DNA of 32,573 nt from CAZUHK01 sp964620345 (GTDB taxonomy: Bacteria > Planctomycetota > Phycisphaerae > Phycisphaerales > Zrk34): NCBI GenBank assembly GCA_964620345.1, contig CAZUHK010000013.1:1-32573 (forward strand), written 5' to 3'. A program made the position numbers and the translations under genes. This document shows, in pieces, positions 17,640-25,320 of the stretch. Below the pieces are notes generated by a model. The model was given only the letters and a program-made list of their open reading frames with translations, ran no database searches and was not told the origin of the DNA. Within the stretch, counting starts at the first letter, position 1. Each line of letters opens with the position of its first letter.

Positions 17640-17897
17640 TTATTCCTGGATGGTCGGGTGCCCGCCACGCGTGGCGCGGTCCAGCAGCAGCAGTCTGTGA
17701 ATGTCGTCCTGCATCTTGCGCATGTTGATGGTCATGGCCAGGCCCGATTCGCTGTGATACTCGGTCTTGGTCATGGCCGCCGATTTGAGGTCGCCGTACA
17801 TGTCGTAGCGCAGCTCGTCGACGGTCACCTCGTCGTTGCAGCCACCCAGGACCGCGGACATGGCCAGCACGCCGAGCATTACAATGACGTATCTCAT
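17640..17897 (-). CDS. Small lipoprotein, unknown function
   Basis: 85 residues. Signal peptide 1-19 with lipobox VLGGC and lipidated Cys20. Asn21 and Asp22 follow. The mature part of 66 residues is acidic then amphipathic (KMQDDIHRLLLLDRATR), without a known domain. The start ATG 17897 has AAAGGCAGG about ten bases upstream and a near-consensus promoter. It is the only gene in the window with a near-consensus -35 and -10, so it is probably well expressed. A terminator follows, with the MFS gene behind it. Confidence 0.82.
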   Translation of the reverse strand: MRYVIVMLGVLAMSAVLGGCNDEVTVDELRYDMYGDLKSAAMTKTEYHSESGLAMTINMRKMQDDIHRLLLLDRATRGGHPTIQE

Positions 17898-17923
17898 GTC
17901 GGAACCTGCCTTTCTATTTAAGC

Positions 17924-17951
17924 ATTATCGCTTGCCGGTCGATGGTGTCAA
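17924..17951 (-). promoter_or_regulatory. Strong sigma-70-like promoter of the lipoprotein
   Basis: Minus strand: perfect TTGACA (17946-17951), a 16-base spacer, GATAAT (17924-17929). Predicted start about 17917 gives a leader of about 20 bases with a Shine-Dalgarno. Confidence 0.8.
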
Positions 17952-18030
17952 CTGTCGGGCCTGCGTGGATCGGCCGATCGCAACGGCGCGAGTTTTACCG
18001 AAAATCAATGCTCGGCCAAGCGCGAGCGAG

Positions 18031-18036
18031 TATAAT
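18031..18036 (+). promoter_or_regulatory. -10 box of the structured RNA
   Basis: Perfect TATAAT. Predicted start 18043-18044 coincides with the first base of the closing helix of the RNA. No good -35 is visible. Confidence 0.7.
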
Positions 18037-18043
18037 TGAAAGC

Positions 18044-18280
18044 GACCGGTGGCTGAGAGGTTCGTGAGATTCGAGCCGGCCGATGCCGATTTTTGCTCGA
18101 ACCGATAAGCGGACCCCAAGGGAGCGTGAACGGACTGCGACGGTCAAGCCGCCCACGAGTGGAAGACCCGGACAGACCGCAACGCACCCACCTGCAATTG
18201 GGGTTCGAGCACTAACCATCGGCCTGCTCCTCACGAACTTCTCAGCCACCGGCAGACGGCCCGCCAGCGCGGGCCTTTTT
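18044..18280 (+). ncRNA. Structured non-coding RNA with own promoter and terminator (6S-like candidate)
   Basis: About 237 bases. Closing helix P1: 18046-18068 with 18230-18252, 23 bp with a single G-U and no mismatch. P2: 18073-18085 with 18217-18229, 12 of 13 paired. P3: 18094-18103 with 18202-18211, 10 bp perfect. Asymmetric internal loops (18086-18093 against 18212-18216) separate P2 and P3, and about 98 bases form the apical part with several short stems. A terminator follows directly. No open frame fits. The rod with a long closing helix and an internal bubble resembles 6S RNA, which binds RNA polymerase, but I cannot confirm the family. It lacks SRP, tmRNA and RNase P signatures. A cis-regulator of epsC is less likely, because the terminator has no competing pairing that I can see. 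Confidence 0.75.
18258..18280 (+). terminator. Terminator of the structured RNA
   Basis: Perfect 7-bp stem GGCCCGC (18258-18264) and GCGGGCC (18269-18275), loop CAGC, then TTTTT (18276-18280). It begins five bases after the closing helix. Confidence 0.92.
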
Positions 18281-18331
18281 CGTGCGCGGCGTCTTGAAGC
18301 GGCCGTTGTGGCGAGTCGCCGACGCGCCGCT

Positions 18332-18337
18332 TACCAT
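18332..18337 (+). promoter_or_regulatory. -10 box of epsC (leaderless arrangement)
   Basis: TACCAT, then exactly seven bases, then ATG 18345. It overlaps an earlier in-frame ATG at 18336, which argues for 18345 as the start. Confidence 0.45.
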
Positions 18338-18344
18338 GCTGGCG

Positions 18345-19319
18345 ATGTCCAGTTCTGATCTTCCCGAACAAGATGCGCCCCGGCCCACGCTCGACGAGCT
18401 GGTCGATGCCGTGCTCGAAAGCTACGCCGCGGACGATCGCACCGCGCACATCGACGCGACGTTCCTGCCCCACCGCGACCAGAGCATCCGCCTGCTCGAT
18501 CTGTTGCGCGAGCTGCTGTTTCCCGGCTTTTTCGGCGAGGTCAAGCTCACGGGCGACAACGTCCGCTTCCACGTGGGCGAGCTGATCCAGCAGATCCGCC
18601 AGGCGATGCAGCGGCAGATCGACCACGCCCTGCGCTACGCGGAAAACCTCGAGCAGCAGGGCCACGGCGATGCCTGCGAGCAGTGTACGCGCAAGGCGAT
18701 GCGGATCACCGATGCGTTCTGCGAGCGCATCCCCGAGCTTCGGCGGATGCTGGCGCTGGATGTTCAGGCCGCCTACGACGGCGACCCCGCCTGCCGCCAC
18801 ACCGATGAGGCGGTGTTCTGCTACCCAGGGCTCTACGCGATCTTTGTGCACCGCGTGGCCCACGAGCTGGCCGGCCACCGCGTGCCCATGCTGCCGCGGC
18901 TGATGAACGAGCACGCCCACAGCAAGACCGGCATCGACATCCACCCGGGCGCGACCATCGGCGAGTCGTTCTTCATCGACCACGGCACGGGCGTCGTCGT
19001 CGGCGAAACCGCGGTGATCGGCAACCGCGTCAAGCTTTACCAGGGCGTGACGATCGGCGCCCCGGCGGGGCACCTGTCGCAGTCGGCCCGGGGCGTGAAG
19101 CGCCACCCGACCGTCGAGGACGATGTGATCATTTACGCCAACGCCACGCTGCTCGGCGGCGTAACCACCATCGGCAAGGGCAGCATCATCGGCGGCGGGG
19201 TGTTCCTCACCCAGTCCGTCCCGCCGGGCCACTTCGTCTACAACAAGGCGCAGGAACTGAAGTACCGCTCGGCCGACCGCCTGCGCGAGATGCTCAGCCA
19301 GGCCGCGGAGGCCGAGTAG
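18345..19319 (+). CDS. epsC: Serine O-acetyltransferase, EpsC type
   Basis: 324 residues. It makes O-acetylserine from serine and acetyl-CoA, the committed step of cysteine synthesis. A long helical N-terminal domain (1-190) with CEQC (111-114) is followed by left-handed beta-helix hexapeptide repeats (about 195-290) with the catalytic segment GIDIHPGATIGESFFIDHGTG, including D212 and H213, and VVVGETAVIG. The length and long N-terminal domain fit the EpsC form rather than short CysE. The usual cysteine synthase gene is not adjacent. Start choice: ATG 18345, with ATG 18336 nine bases earlier as alternative. It is transcribed downstream of, but apparently separately from, the structured RNA. 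Confidence 0.93.
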   Translation: MSSSDLPEQDAPRPTLDELVDAVLESYAADDRTAHIDATFLPHRDQSIRLLDLLRELLFPGFFGEVKLTGDNVRFHVGELIQQIRQAMQRQIDHALRYAENLEQQGHGDACEQCTRKAMRITDAFCERIPELRRMLALDVQAAYDGDPACRHTDEAVFCYPGLYAIFVHRVAHELAGHRVPMLPRLMNEHAHSKTGIDIHPGATIGESFFIDHGTGVVVGETAVIGNRVKLYQGVTIGAPAGHLSQSARGVKRHPTVEDDVIIYANATLLGGVTTIGKGSIIGGGVFLTQSVPPGHFVYNKAQELKYRSADRLREMLSQAAEAE

Positions 19320-19337
19320 TCCGCCCGGGGGCCGGAT

Positions 19338-20210
19338 TCAGCGGGTCGCTCCGACCGCGACCGCCCGGGCCGCGACAGCGAGCTTGTCGGCAATCACGCT
19401 TGCGAGGTTCACCGCGTCCTCGGCGCTGCGCGCGACGAGGAACAAGCCGGCGCCGCTGCCGGTGATGTGCGTCGGCCGCCCGGTCATCTCAGTGATGCGA
19501 TTTCGCAGATCGCCCAGTCGCGGCTCCACCCGACAGGCCGGATCGGCCAGGTCGTTGAAGCAATCGACCTCGCCGGCGATCGCGGCGCGGACGCTCGCCA
19601 GATCGACCGCCGCGTCCGGGCGCAGTTCGTCGAACGCCTGGTACACCGCGCCGGTCGGGCAGCCGAAGGGTGGCATGACCAGCGTCAGGTGCATGTTCAT
19701 CGCCGGCGGCAGATTTTCCAGCCCCTCGCCGCGACCGGTGACCAGCGCCGAGCCGGGGGTGAAGAAGAACGCCAGATCGCTGCCCAGTTGCATGGCCAGT
19801 TCGACCAGCGTCGCCCGGTCCAGCGCGAGGTCGAACAGTTCGTTGAGGCCGCGCAGCATCGCCGCGCCGTCGCTCGAGCCGCCGGCCAGACCCGCGCCGA
19901 CGGGGATGCGTTTGCCCAACGTCGCGGCCACCGGCAACGAGCGGCCGACATGCCGCTCGACCAGCCGATGGGCCTTGACGATCAAGTCGCTGTCCAGCGG
20001 CCAGTCGATCGGCGAGGGTGTCGGGGCATCGGCCGCCCAGTCGATCGTGTAGCGGCTTTCACCCGTGGTCTTGCGAAGCTCAAGTTCATCGCACAGGCCG
20101 ACCGCCGCCATCCACGAGGCGATGGGGTGGTAGCCGTCGCCGCGCGGCGCGCCGACGGACAGCGCCAGGTTCACCTTGGCCGGGCAGCGGAGGGTGATCG
20201 CATCGGTCAC
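19338..20210 (-). CDS. ispE: 4-diphosphocytidyl-2-C-methyl-D-erythritol kinase
   Basis: 290 residues, GHMP kinase of the MEP isoprenoid pathway; it phosphorylates CDP-methylerythritol with ATP. Catalytic Lys12 in CPAKVNLAL, ATP loop PVGAGLAGGSSDGAAM (103-118), catalytic Asp145 in LGSDLAFFF, and the C-terminal GSGAGLF segment. The start is GTG 20210, overlapping the stop of the upstream metallopeptidase gene (GTGA). The longer open frame above it is a shadow of that gene. It is the last gene of a tight minus-strand operon of rmuC, metallopeptidase and ispE, although the three have no obvious shared role. Confidence 0.95.
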   Translation of the reverse strand: MTDAITLRCPAKVNLALSVGAPRGDGYHPIASWMAAVGLCDELELRKTTGESRYTIDWAADAPTPSPIDWPLDSDLIVKAHRLVERHVGRSLPVAATLGKRIPVGAGLAGGSSDGAAMLRGLNELFDLALDRATLVELAMQLGSDLAFFFTPGSALVTGRGEGLENLPPAMNMHLTLVMPPFGCPTGAVYQAFDELRPDAAVDLASVRAAIAGEVDCFNDLADPACRVEPRLGDLRNRITEMTGRPTHITGSGAGLFLVARSAEDAVNLASVIADKLAVAARAVAVGATR

Positions 20211-21415
20211 TGCAGCACGACCTCGTAAACCAGCGATCCATCCTCGGCGTTTCGCGACCAGCGCACGGCCACGGTGTTCTTCAGGCCGGTGATCCGCAGG
20301 CCCGGCGGCTGATCGGCCGCGGCCGGTTCCTGAAGCTCGATCCGCGGCGTGCGGCTGGGCCGATCGGCCGGGGGCGGCTGGAAGTTGTCCTTGTCGCGCG
20401 CCGCCAGCACCTTGCGGTTGCCGTGCGAACTGAAGGTGTAGCGGAAGTCGATCTTCGCCAGCTCGCGCCGCAGTTGGTCGATGTCCTTCACGTCCCGGCC
20501 GCGCTGGTGCAACGTGAGCAACCCGTCGGCCATGAACGTCGCCCGCTCGACCGCGACGGTCAGCGGGTCGGCGTTGAGTTGGGCGATGTACCGCTTCCAC
20601 GCCTTCTCAAACGGCGGGTAATCGTTCGACCCGAACGCGGCCTCGAAGGCCTGCTCGGAGCTGCGGCCCTTGCTCAGCTCGCGCAGGTACGCCATGAAGG
20701 CCCGCTCGAATCGGCCGCCGTTGCCATGCACGAGGAAGTGGACGATCGACCACGATTGGGTGTACATCAGCCCGGTGCGCTGGTCCTTGCTGTTGACGCG
20801 GTTGATCCATTCCTCGCCGCTCATGTTCAGCAGCTCGCCGAAGCCGAACGCATTGCCCGCGTCGATCGCCGCGCGGAGCTGGCGCAGGCGGTGCGGGCTG
20901 ACCTGGCCCATCTCGAAGCGGCCGTCGACCAGCAGCGCGTCGCCGAAGTATTCGGCCAGGCCCTCGTTGGCCCAGGTGGGCAGGTTGTTGCCGATCGACA
21001 TGAAGGCGAACTGGTGGAAGCCCTCGTGCTGAGCGGTGGAAAGGTAGTTGGCGGGGCTTCGCCGGCCGGTCCAGATCGCCAGGCCGCCGCGGCCGTCGCG
21101 CCAGAAAAACATGCCGCCGGTGTTCTGCGCATTGACGCCCAGCGTCGCGAGGTGTTCGACGTAGCTTTCCTGCGTGGCGAACAGGTACAGGTTCATCGGC
21201 GCGTTGTGGCGCAGCTTGAACCCCGCCCGGCCCAGTCGCCGGCGGTACTCGTCGAACACTCTGTCCATATGATCGCTGATCGGCTTGGCGTGCTCGCGTT
21301 CCATGTCGGTATGCACGACGTAGCGGCGCGATGCAAAGCGATCCAGGTCGGCCGCGGCCAGCGGGGCGGCCAGCGCGGCGAGCGAAAGCAAAACGATTGA
21401 GGATCGCAACTTCAT
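20207..21415 (-). CDS. Secreted DUF1570-like zinc metallopeptidase
   Basis: 402 residues. Signal peptide 1-22 (cleavage after LAAA). A gluzincin-type site is visible: HEGFH at 130-134 (ligands H130 and H134, catalytic E131), with the third ligand probably E151 or E155 in WANEGLAEYFG. The conserved helical part (about 40-280) matches the DUF1570/peptidase MA-like group, common in planctomycetes. The C-terminal tail (about 290-402) is charged and then ends in a short beta-rich segment. The protein is predicted to act outside the cytoplasm; its target is unknown. ATG 21415 overlaps the rmuC stop (ATGA), and its own stop overlaps the ispE start (GTGA). Confidence 0.85.
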   Translation of the reverse strand: MKLRSSIVLLSLAALAAPLAAADLDRFASRRYVVHTDMEREHAKPISDHMDRVFDEYRRRLGRAGFKLRHNAPMNLYLFATQESYVEHLATLGVNAQNTGGMFFWRDGRGGLAIWTGRRSPANYLSTAQHEGFHQFAFMSIGNNLPTWANEGLAEYFGDALLVDGRFEMGQVSPHRLRQLRAAIDAGNAFGFGELLNMSGEEWINRVNSKDQRTGLMYTQSWSIVHFLVHGNGGRFERAFMAYLRELSKGRSSEQAFEAAFGSNDYPPFEKAWKRYIAQLNADPLTVAVERATFMADGLLTLHQRGRDVKDIDQLRRELAKIDFRYTFSSHGNRKVLAARDKDNFQPPPADRPSRTPRIELQEPAAADQPPGLRITGLKNTVAVRWSRNAEDGSLVYEVVLQ

Positions 21416-22773
21416 GGCTGGGTCTGATCCTCCGCCGCGGTCAGCAGGGCCTGCGTGTCCCGCACGCCGATCTCCAGCGGATCGAGCGAATCGGGCGCTT
21501 GCTTGGCCGAGTTGGCCTTGAGTTCGGTGAACTTCCTCGCCGTCGGCAGCAGGCGACTGTCGAACGAGCCGACCATCCGGTTATATTGCTGCACCGCGCT
21601 GTCCATCCGCTTGCCCAGCGTCTGCACGTGCTCGGCCACGGTCGCCAGCCGCTCGTGCAGTTCCTTGCCGAGCGAGGCGATCTTCTCGGCGTTCTCGGCC
21701 AGCGATTTTTCGCGCCAGCCCATCGCGACGGTCTTGAGCAGGGCGATCATCACCGTGGGCGTGGCGATGATGACGTTGCGGTCCATCGCCCGTTCGATCA
21801 GGTGCGGGTCGCGCTGGGCCGCGGCGTAGAGCATGCTTTCGCCGGGGATGAACATCACCACGAACTCCGGGCTGCCGGCACAGTGCTGCTGGTAACTCTT
21901 GCCGGCCAGGTTGTTCGCCGCCTCGCTGACCTGTTTGACGTGGCGATCGAGCTGTTGTTCGCGCACCGCGTCGTCGGTGGCCTCGATCGCGCTGATGTAG
22001 GCGTCGATGGGGGTCTTGACGTCCACGACGATCGTGCGGTCGTTGGGCAGGTTGATCGTGAAGTCCGGCCGAAGTGACTGGCCCTCACCGCTGTCGAGGC
22101 GGGCCTGCTCGTCGTAATCGACGTACTCGGTCATCCCGGCCAGCTCGAAAAGCCGCTCCATCTGCAATTCGCCCCACCGGCCGCGCACCTCGGGGCGGCG
22201 CAGGGCCTGCACGAGGTTGCGCGTCGCCGTATCCAGCCGCTGGTGGCTGTCGGCGATCGCCCGCGCCTGCTCGGACAGTGAGCCGTACGCCTGCTTCCGT
22301 TCCTTCTCGGCCTCGACCAGCGCGGTCTGATACTTCTCCAGCGAGTCCTTCACCGGCTTGACCAGGTTGTCGATCGCCTTCTGGTTCGCATCGAGACGCT
22401 GCCCCGATTTCTCCTGCTCGACCTTGAACATCGCCTCGGCGTTCTTGCGGAAGTCGTCCACCGTCTGCCGCAGCGTTTTGGCCGCGAGCGAGTCGAATGT
22501 TTCACGGGCCTGCTTCTGCGCCTGCTCGAAACTTTCCCGCAGCGACTTCTCCCGCTCTTCGGCGCGGCCGATCTGGCCATTGAGTTCCGAAATCTTTGAT
22601 CGCAACTCATCGATGGTCCGAAGGTGCTGTGCGTTGGTCGCTTCCAGCTCATCCCGGTCGGTCGCGACCTGATCGCGCTCGCGCATCGCGGCCTGCCTGT
22701 GCGCGTACAGCCACGCGGCCGCGGCGAGCGACACGGCGGCCACAATCGAAACGATAATCAACCCGGCGAGCAT
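21412..22773 (-). CDS. rmuC: RmuC-family DNA recombination protein
   Basis: 453 residues. One N-terminal transmembrane segment (2-24), a long coiled coil (about 25-190), then the RmuC nuclease-like domain (about 190-430) with GRWGELQMERLFELAGM and PDFTINLPNDRTIVVDVKTPIDAY, in which the Asp and the DVK resemble a PD-(D/E)xK site. RmuC limits inversions at short inverted repeats. Start ATG 22773 with AAAGGAG eight bases upstream; the longer open frame above it is intergenic. A TATCAT box lies at 22813-22818. It leads the operon with the metallopeptidase and ispE. Confidence 0.95.
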   Translation of the reverse strand: MLAGLIIVSIVAAVSLAAAAWLYAHRQAAMRERDQVATDRDELEATNAQHLRTIDELRSKISELNGQIGRAEEREKSLRESFEQAQKQARETFDSLAAKTLRQTVDDFRKNAEAMFKVEQEKSGQRLDANQKAIDNLVKPVKDSLEKYQTALVEAEKERKQAYGSLSEQARAIADSHQRLDTATRNLVQALRRPEVRGRWGELQMERLFELAGMTEYVDYDEQARLDSGEGQSLRPDFTINLPNDRTIVVDVKTPIDAYISAIEATDDAVREQQLDRHVKQVSEAANNLAGKSYQQHCAGSPEFVVMFIPGESMLYAAAQRDPHLIERAMDRNVIIATPTVMIALLKTVAMGWREKSLAENAEKIASLGKELHERLATVAEHVQTLGKRMDSAVQQYNRMVGSFDSRLLPTARKFTELKANSAKQAPDSLDPLEIGVRDTQALLTAAEDQTQP

Positions 22774-22812
22774 CACGAACTCCTTTCGTGTGCGGTGGCC
22801 TGCATGAAAGCC

Positions 22813-22818
22813 ATGATA
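22813..22818 (-). promoter_or_regulatory. Possible -10 box of rmuC
   Basis: TATCAT on the minus strand. Predicted start is about 33 bases before ATG 22773, and the leader contains the AAAGGAG site. No clear -35. Confidence 0.35.
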
Positions 22819-22909
22819 CGCGGTCGCACCGCTTGGGGCTTGACGAAAATCGCGGTGAGCGCGGCTCGTCGGGGCGGGGTTGTCGGATGGCGCGAAGCCG
22901 CAGGCGGCC

Positions 22910-24109
22910 CTACCCGCGCACGACCCGGCAGACACGCCGCTTGCCGACATGCAGCAGCGTCGGCTCGGCGCTGACGGTCACCTCCGCGGTGGGGTCTTCG
23001 ATCTTGCGATCGCCCCAGGTCACCGCGCCCTGCTTGATCAGTCGGCGGGCCTCGGAGTTGCTCGGCGCAAAGCCCACCTCCGCGATCAGCTTCGCCAGTG
23101 GCAGCGCGTCGTGGGCCACCGCTTTGGTCTCCAGGTCGCTGGGCAACTGGTGCTCGGCGAAGCGGCGTTTGAATTCGTCCGACGCGGCCCGCGCGGCGTC
23201 GAGCGTGTGAAACGTCTCCACGATCGCCTGGCCCAGCGTGTCCTTCGCCTCGCGCGGGTGCGTCTGGGCCGGGTCGGTCAGCGATGTGATCCGTTCGGCC
23301 GGCAGATCGGTCAGCAAGGTGAAGTAGTTGTGCATCAGGTCGTCGGGGATGGACATCACCTTGCCGAACATCTCGTCGGGCGATTCGGTCAGGCCGACGT
23401 AGTTGCCCTTGGACTTGCTCATCTTCTCCTGGCCGTCGAGGCCGACCAGCAGGGGAAAGAGCATGACGACCTGCCGGTCCTTGCCGTGCTTGGCCATCAG
23501 GTCGCGGCCGGCCAGGCAGTTGAACGTCTGGTCGCTGCCGCCGATCTCCACGTCCGCGTCGATCACCACCGAGTCGTACGCCTGCATCAGCGGGTAGAGG
23601 AACTCGGTCACGACGATCTCGCGTCCCGCGGCGATGCGGTTCTTGAAGTTCTCGCGCTGCAGCATCTGCTGCACGGTCATGTTGCCGGTGAGCTTGAGCA
23701 CATCGGCGAAGCTCAACTCGCCCAGCCATTCGCTGTTGAACCGCATCTCCAGCTTGTCCGGCGATGTGTCGAGCACCAGGCCGGCCTGATCGAGGTAGGT
23801 CTGGGCGTTTTGCTTCACCTGCCCGGGGCTGAGCACGGGGCGGGTGGTGTCCCGGCCCGACGGGTCGCCGATCATCGCGGTGTAGTCGCCGATGATGATG
23901 ACCGCGTTGTGGCCCATGTCCTGAAACTGTCGGACCTTTCGCAGCACGACGGTGTGGCCGAGGTGGATGTCCGGCGCGGTGGGGTCCAGGCCGAGCTTGA
24001 TCCGCAGCGGCCGGTCCAGGGCGAGCTTCTGTTTGAGCGCCGCCTCGGAGTGGATCGCTTCGGTCCCCCGGCGAAGCAGAGCGAGTTGGTGATCGTCTGA
24101 GTCTGGCAT
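22910..24109 (-). CDS. tyrS: Tyrosyl-tRNA synthetase
   Basis: 399 residues, class I synthetase charging tRNA-Tyr. HIGH-type motif HLGH (49-52) and KMSKS (229-233) are intact; GDYTAMIGDPSG (74-85) and the QAYDS segment (176-180) form the tyrosine pocket. A C-terminal S4 RNA-binding domain (about 335-399) has LIAEVGFAPSNSEARRLIKQGAV. The order and HLGH variant fit the TyrS2/TyrZ-like branch. The start ATG 24109 is chosen because a TATCAT box lies seven bases before it; the open frame further up belongs to a remnant on the other strand. Confidence 0.96.
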   Translation of the reverse strand: MPDSDDHQLALLRRGTEAIHSEAALKQKLALDRPLRIKLGLDPTAPDIHLGHTVVLRKVRQFQDMGHNAVIIIGDYTAMIGDPSGRDTTRPVLSPGQVKQNAQTYLDQAGLVLDTSPDKLEMRFNSEWLGELSFADVLKLTGNMTVQQMLQRENFKNRIAAGREIVVTEFLYPLMQAYDSVVIDADVEIGGSDQTFNCLAGRDLMAKHGKDRQVVMLFPLLVGLDGQEKMSKSKGNYVGLTESPDEMFGKVMSIPDDLMHNYFTLLTDLPAERITSLTDPAQTHPREAKDTLGQAIVETFHTLDAARAASDEFKRRFAEHQLPSDLETKAVAHDALPLAKLIAEVGFAPSNSEARRLIKQGAVTWGDRKIEDPTAEVTVSAEPTLLHVGKRRVCRVVRG

Positions 24110-24391
24110 GATTGGAATGATACCGCCTGGCCGGCGCGTGCCAACCGCGTATGGTGGGCGACGCTGTTCGGGCATCGAAAGAACTGCCGCAGCCGCATCG
24201 ATTACATCCTCGCCAGCGCCGCGCTGGCCCGGCGGCTGGCGCCCGGCACCGCGATGATCTCCGCCGGCCCTTCCATCGACGCCGGCTCCGACCACGCCCC
24301 GGTCACCGCGACGTTCGAGCTGCGCTGGCCGCGTCGGCTTGTGAGTCGCCGCCGTTTGGTTATCATGCCCGGCTCAACGGAGAAGCATGTC
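24101..24391 (+). pseudogene. C-terminal remnant of an endonuclease/exonuclease/phosphatase-family gene
   Basis: In the frame that runs into nuoA, the stretch from about 24113 to 24330 reads as the end of an EEP-fold protein: SRIDYILAS (24191-24217) with the conserved R-I-D-Y/H-I motif, and SDHAPVTATFEL with the family's SDH-x-P-V catalytic end. An in-frame stop lies at 24098-24100 and there is no start codon or N-terminal domain, so only the last third remains. No stop separates it from nuoA. The region also carries the tyrS promoter on the opposite strand. Confidence 0.65.
24117..24144 (-). promoter_or_regulatory. Promoter of tyrS (leaderless arrangement)
   Basis: Minus strand: TTGGCA (24139-24144), 16-base spacer, TATCAT (24117-24122), then exactly seven bases to ATG 24109. 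It lies inside the EEP remnant. Confidence 0.6.
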
Positions 24392-24781
24392 ATGCTCGTG
24401 CTCGCGGAAGTCTCGCATTACGCCGCCATCGGCATCCTGCTGCTGATGGCCATCGCGTTCGGCCTGGGCAACCTGGTGCTATCGGCGATCATCGGCCCGT
24501 CGCGCGAGGGCAAGGTCAAGGGCACGACCTACGAATCGGGCATGAACCCCATCGGCACCGCCCGCCGTCGCTTCAACGTCCGCTTCTACATCGTCGCGAT
24601 GACCTTCCTGGTCTTCGATGTCGAGATCGTCTTCCTGTACCCCTGGGCGACGGTGTTTCCCAACCTCGCCGAAGACGACCCGGCCGGACCGATGTTCCTG
24701 GGGCGTATGCTTTTCTTCATCGGCACCAGCATCATCGCCTACATCTACGCCTGGCGCAAGGGCGTGTTCAACTACGACTGA
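24392..24781 (+). CDS. nuoA: NADH-quinone oxidoreductase subunit A
   Basis: 129 residues, a membrane subunit of respiratory complex I. Three transmembrane segments (about 8-34, 65-87, 105-122) and the family signature YESGMNPIG with RFNVRFYIVAMTFLVFDVE (49-79), whose acidic residues line the quinone pocket region. The start ATG 24392 has GGAGA at 24379-24383. ATG 24365 is in frame but lies in the remnant sequence. A TATCAT box (24361-24366) could drive it. In most bacteria nuoA begins the nuo operon; here no nuoB follows, and the next gene is on the other strand. Confidence 0.95.
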   Translation: MLVLAEVSHYAAIGILLLMAIAFGLGNLVLSAIIGPSREGKVKGTTYESGMNPIGTARRRFNVRFYIVAMTFLVFDVEIVFLYPWATVFPNLAEDDPAGPMFLGRMLFFIGTSIIAYIYAWRKGVFNYD

Positions 24782-24820
24782 CCCGAATCGCACCGCCGGC
24801 CGCTTTGGGCTTCGCGCAAC

Positions 24821-24850
24821 GAAAAAGCCGACCGCGGCGGGCGGTCGGCT
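24821..24850 (-). terminator. Terminator of rpmB (possibly bidirectional)
   Basis: Perfect 10-bp stem AGCCGACCGC (24826-24835) and GCGGTCGGCT (24841-24850) with loop GGCGG. On the minus strand TTTTTC follows (24826-24821). On the plus strand only TTGTCGT follows, so nuoA termination would be weaker. Confidence 0.88.
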
Positions 24851-24876
24851 TGTCGTATCGCGCTGTTTGGCGTGGC

Positions 24877-25152
24877 TCAGATCTGCTGGGCCTGTTGCTT
24901 CTGGGTGTAGACGTACTTGCGTTTGGGCGGCTTGACGACCAGGCCGCTCTTGATCGCCTTGGTGGAGACCTTGATGCGGGTGGCCCGGCCGTCGACCATG
25001 GCGGTGACGGTCTGGATGTTGGGCTTGAACTTCCGCTTGGTGCGGCCGGTGATCTTCTTGCCCACGCCGCCGAGGTACTTGGCCTTGCCGCGGTAGCGCA
25101 GCGAGCGACCGGTGGAGGTGCGGCGTCCGGTGAAGGCACAAACGCGTGGCAT
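24877..25152 (-). CDS. rpmB: Large-subunit ribosomal protein bL28
   Basis: 91 residues, basic. The N-terminal MPRVCAFTGRR and GKKITGRTKRKFKPN match bL28, a structural protein of the 50S subunit near the exit site. It is longer than typical bL28 (about 60-80) because of a C-terminal tail rich in Lys and Gln. The zinc-type CxxC pairs of some bL28 proteins are absent; only one Cys remains. Start ATG 25152 with AAAGGA about eight bases upstream. Divergent from rpsU. Confidence 0.96.
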   Translation of the reverse strand: MPRVCAFTGRRTSTGRSLRYRGKAKYLGGVGKKITGRTKRKFKPNIQTVTAMVDGRATRIKVSTKAIKSGLVVKPPKRKYVYTQKQQAQQI

Positions 25153-25190
25153 GATCGAATCCTTTTCCTGGGCGTTGAGCGAAGCCCCAA

Positions 25191-25219
25191 AGTGTATCTG
25201 CGGAACCAGGCGGCTGCAA
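25191..25219 (-). promoter_or_regulatory. Promoter of rpmB
   Basis: Minus strand: TTGCAG (25214-25219), 17-base spacer, TACACT (25191-25196). The leader of about 33 bases includes AAAGGA. Confidence 0.55.
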
Positions 25220-25236
25220 CCGGCCCGCGGGCGGTC

Positions 25237-25265
25237 TTGCTTTTTCCGGGGGGCGTGGTCATAAT
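25237..25265 (+). promoter_or_regulatory. Promoter of rpsU
   Basis: TTGCTT (25237-25242), 17-base spacer, CATAAT (25260-25265). It is back to back with the rpmB promoter, 17 bases apart. Confidence 0.6.
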
Positions 25266-25320
25266 GCCAGGCTTGTTTGGGTTCGCTCGAAACTACCCTT
25301 GCTGGAGGTCACAGGCACGC

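Noticed and set aside
18050..18072. GGCTGAGA resembling the start of a TPP riboswitch
   Set aside because: The other conserved TPP elements (the CTGATC and GG-TAAT-CC-GCG regions) are absent, and the stretch is the 5' strand of a perfect 23-bp helix.
18044..18280. Structured RNA as SRP RNA, tmRNA or RNase P RNA
   Set aside because: No GGAAGG-AGCAG apical motif, no tag-peptide frame, no tRNA-like end, and too short for RNase P with none of its conserved core.
24101..24781. A single fused EEP-nuclease/NuoA protein
   Set aside because: The open frame is continuous, but the EEP part lacks a start and its N-terminal two thirds, while nuoA has its own Shine-Dalgarno and ATG at 24392.
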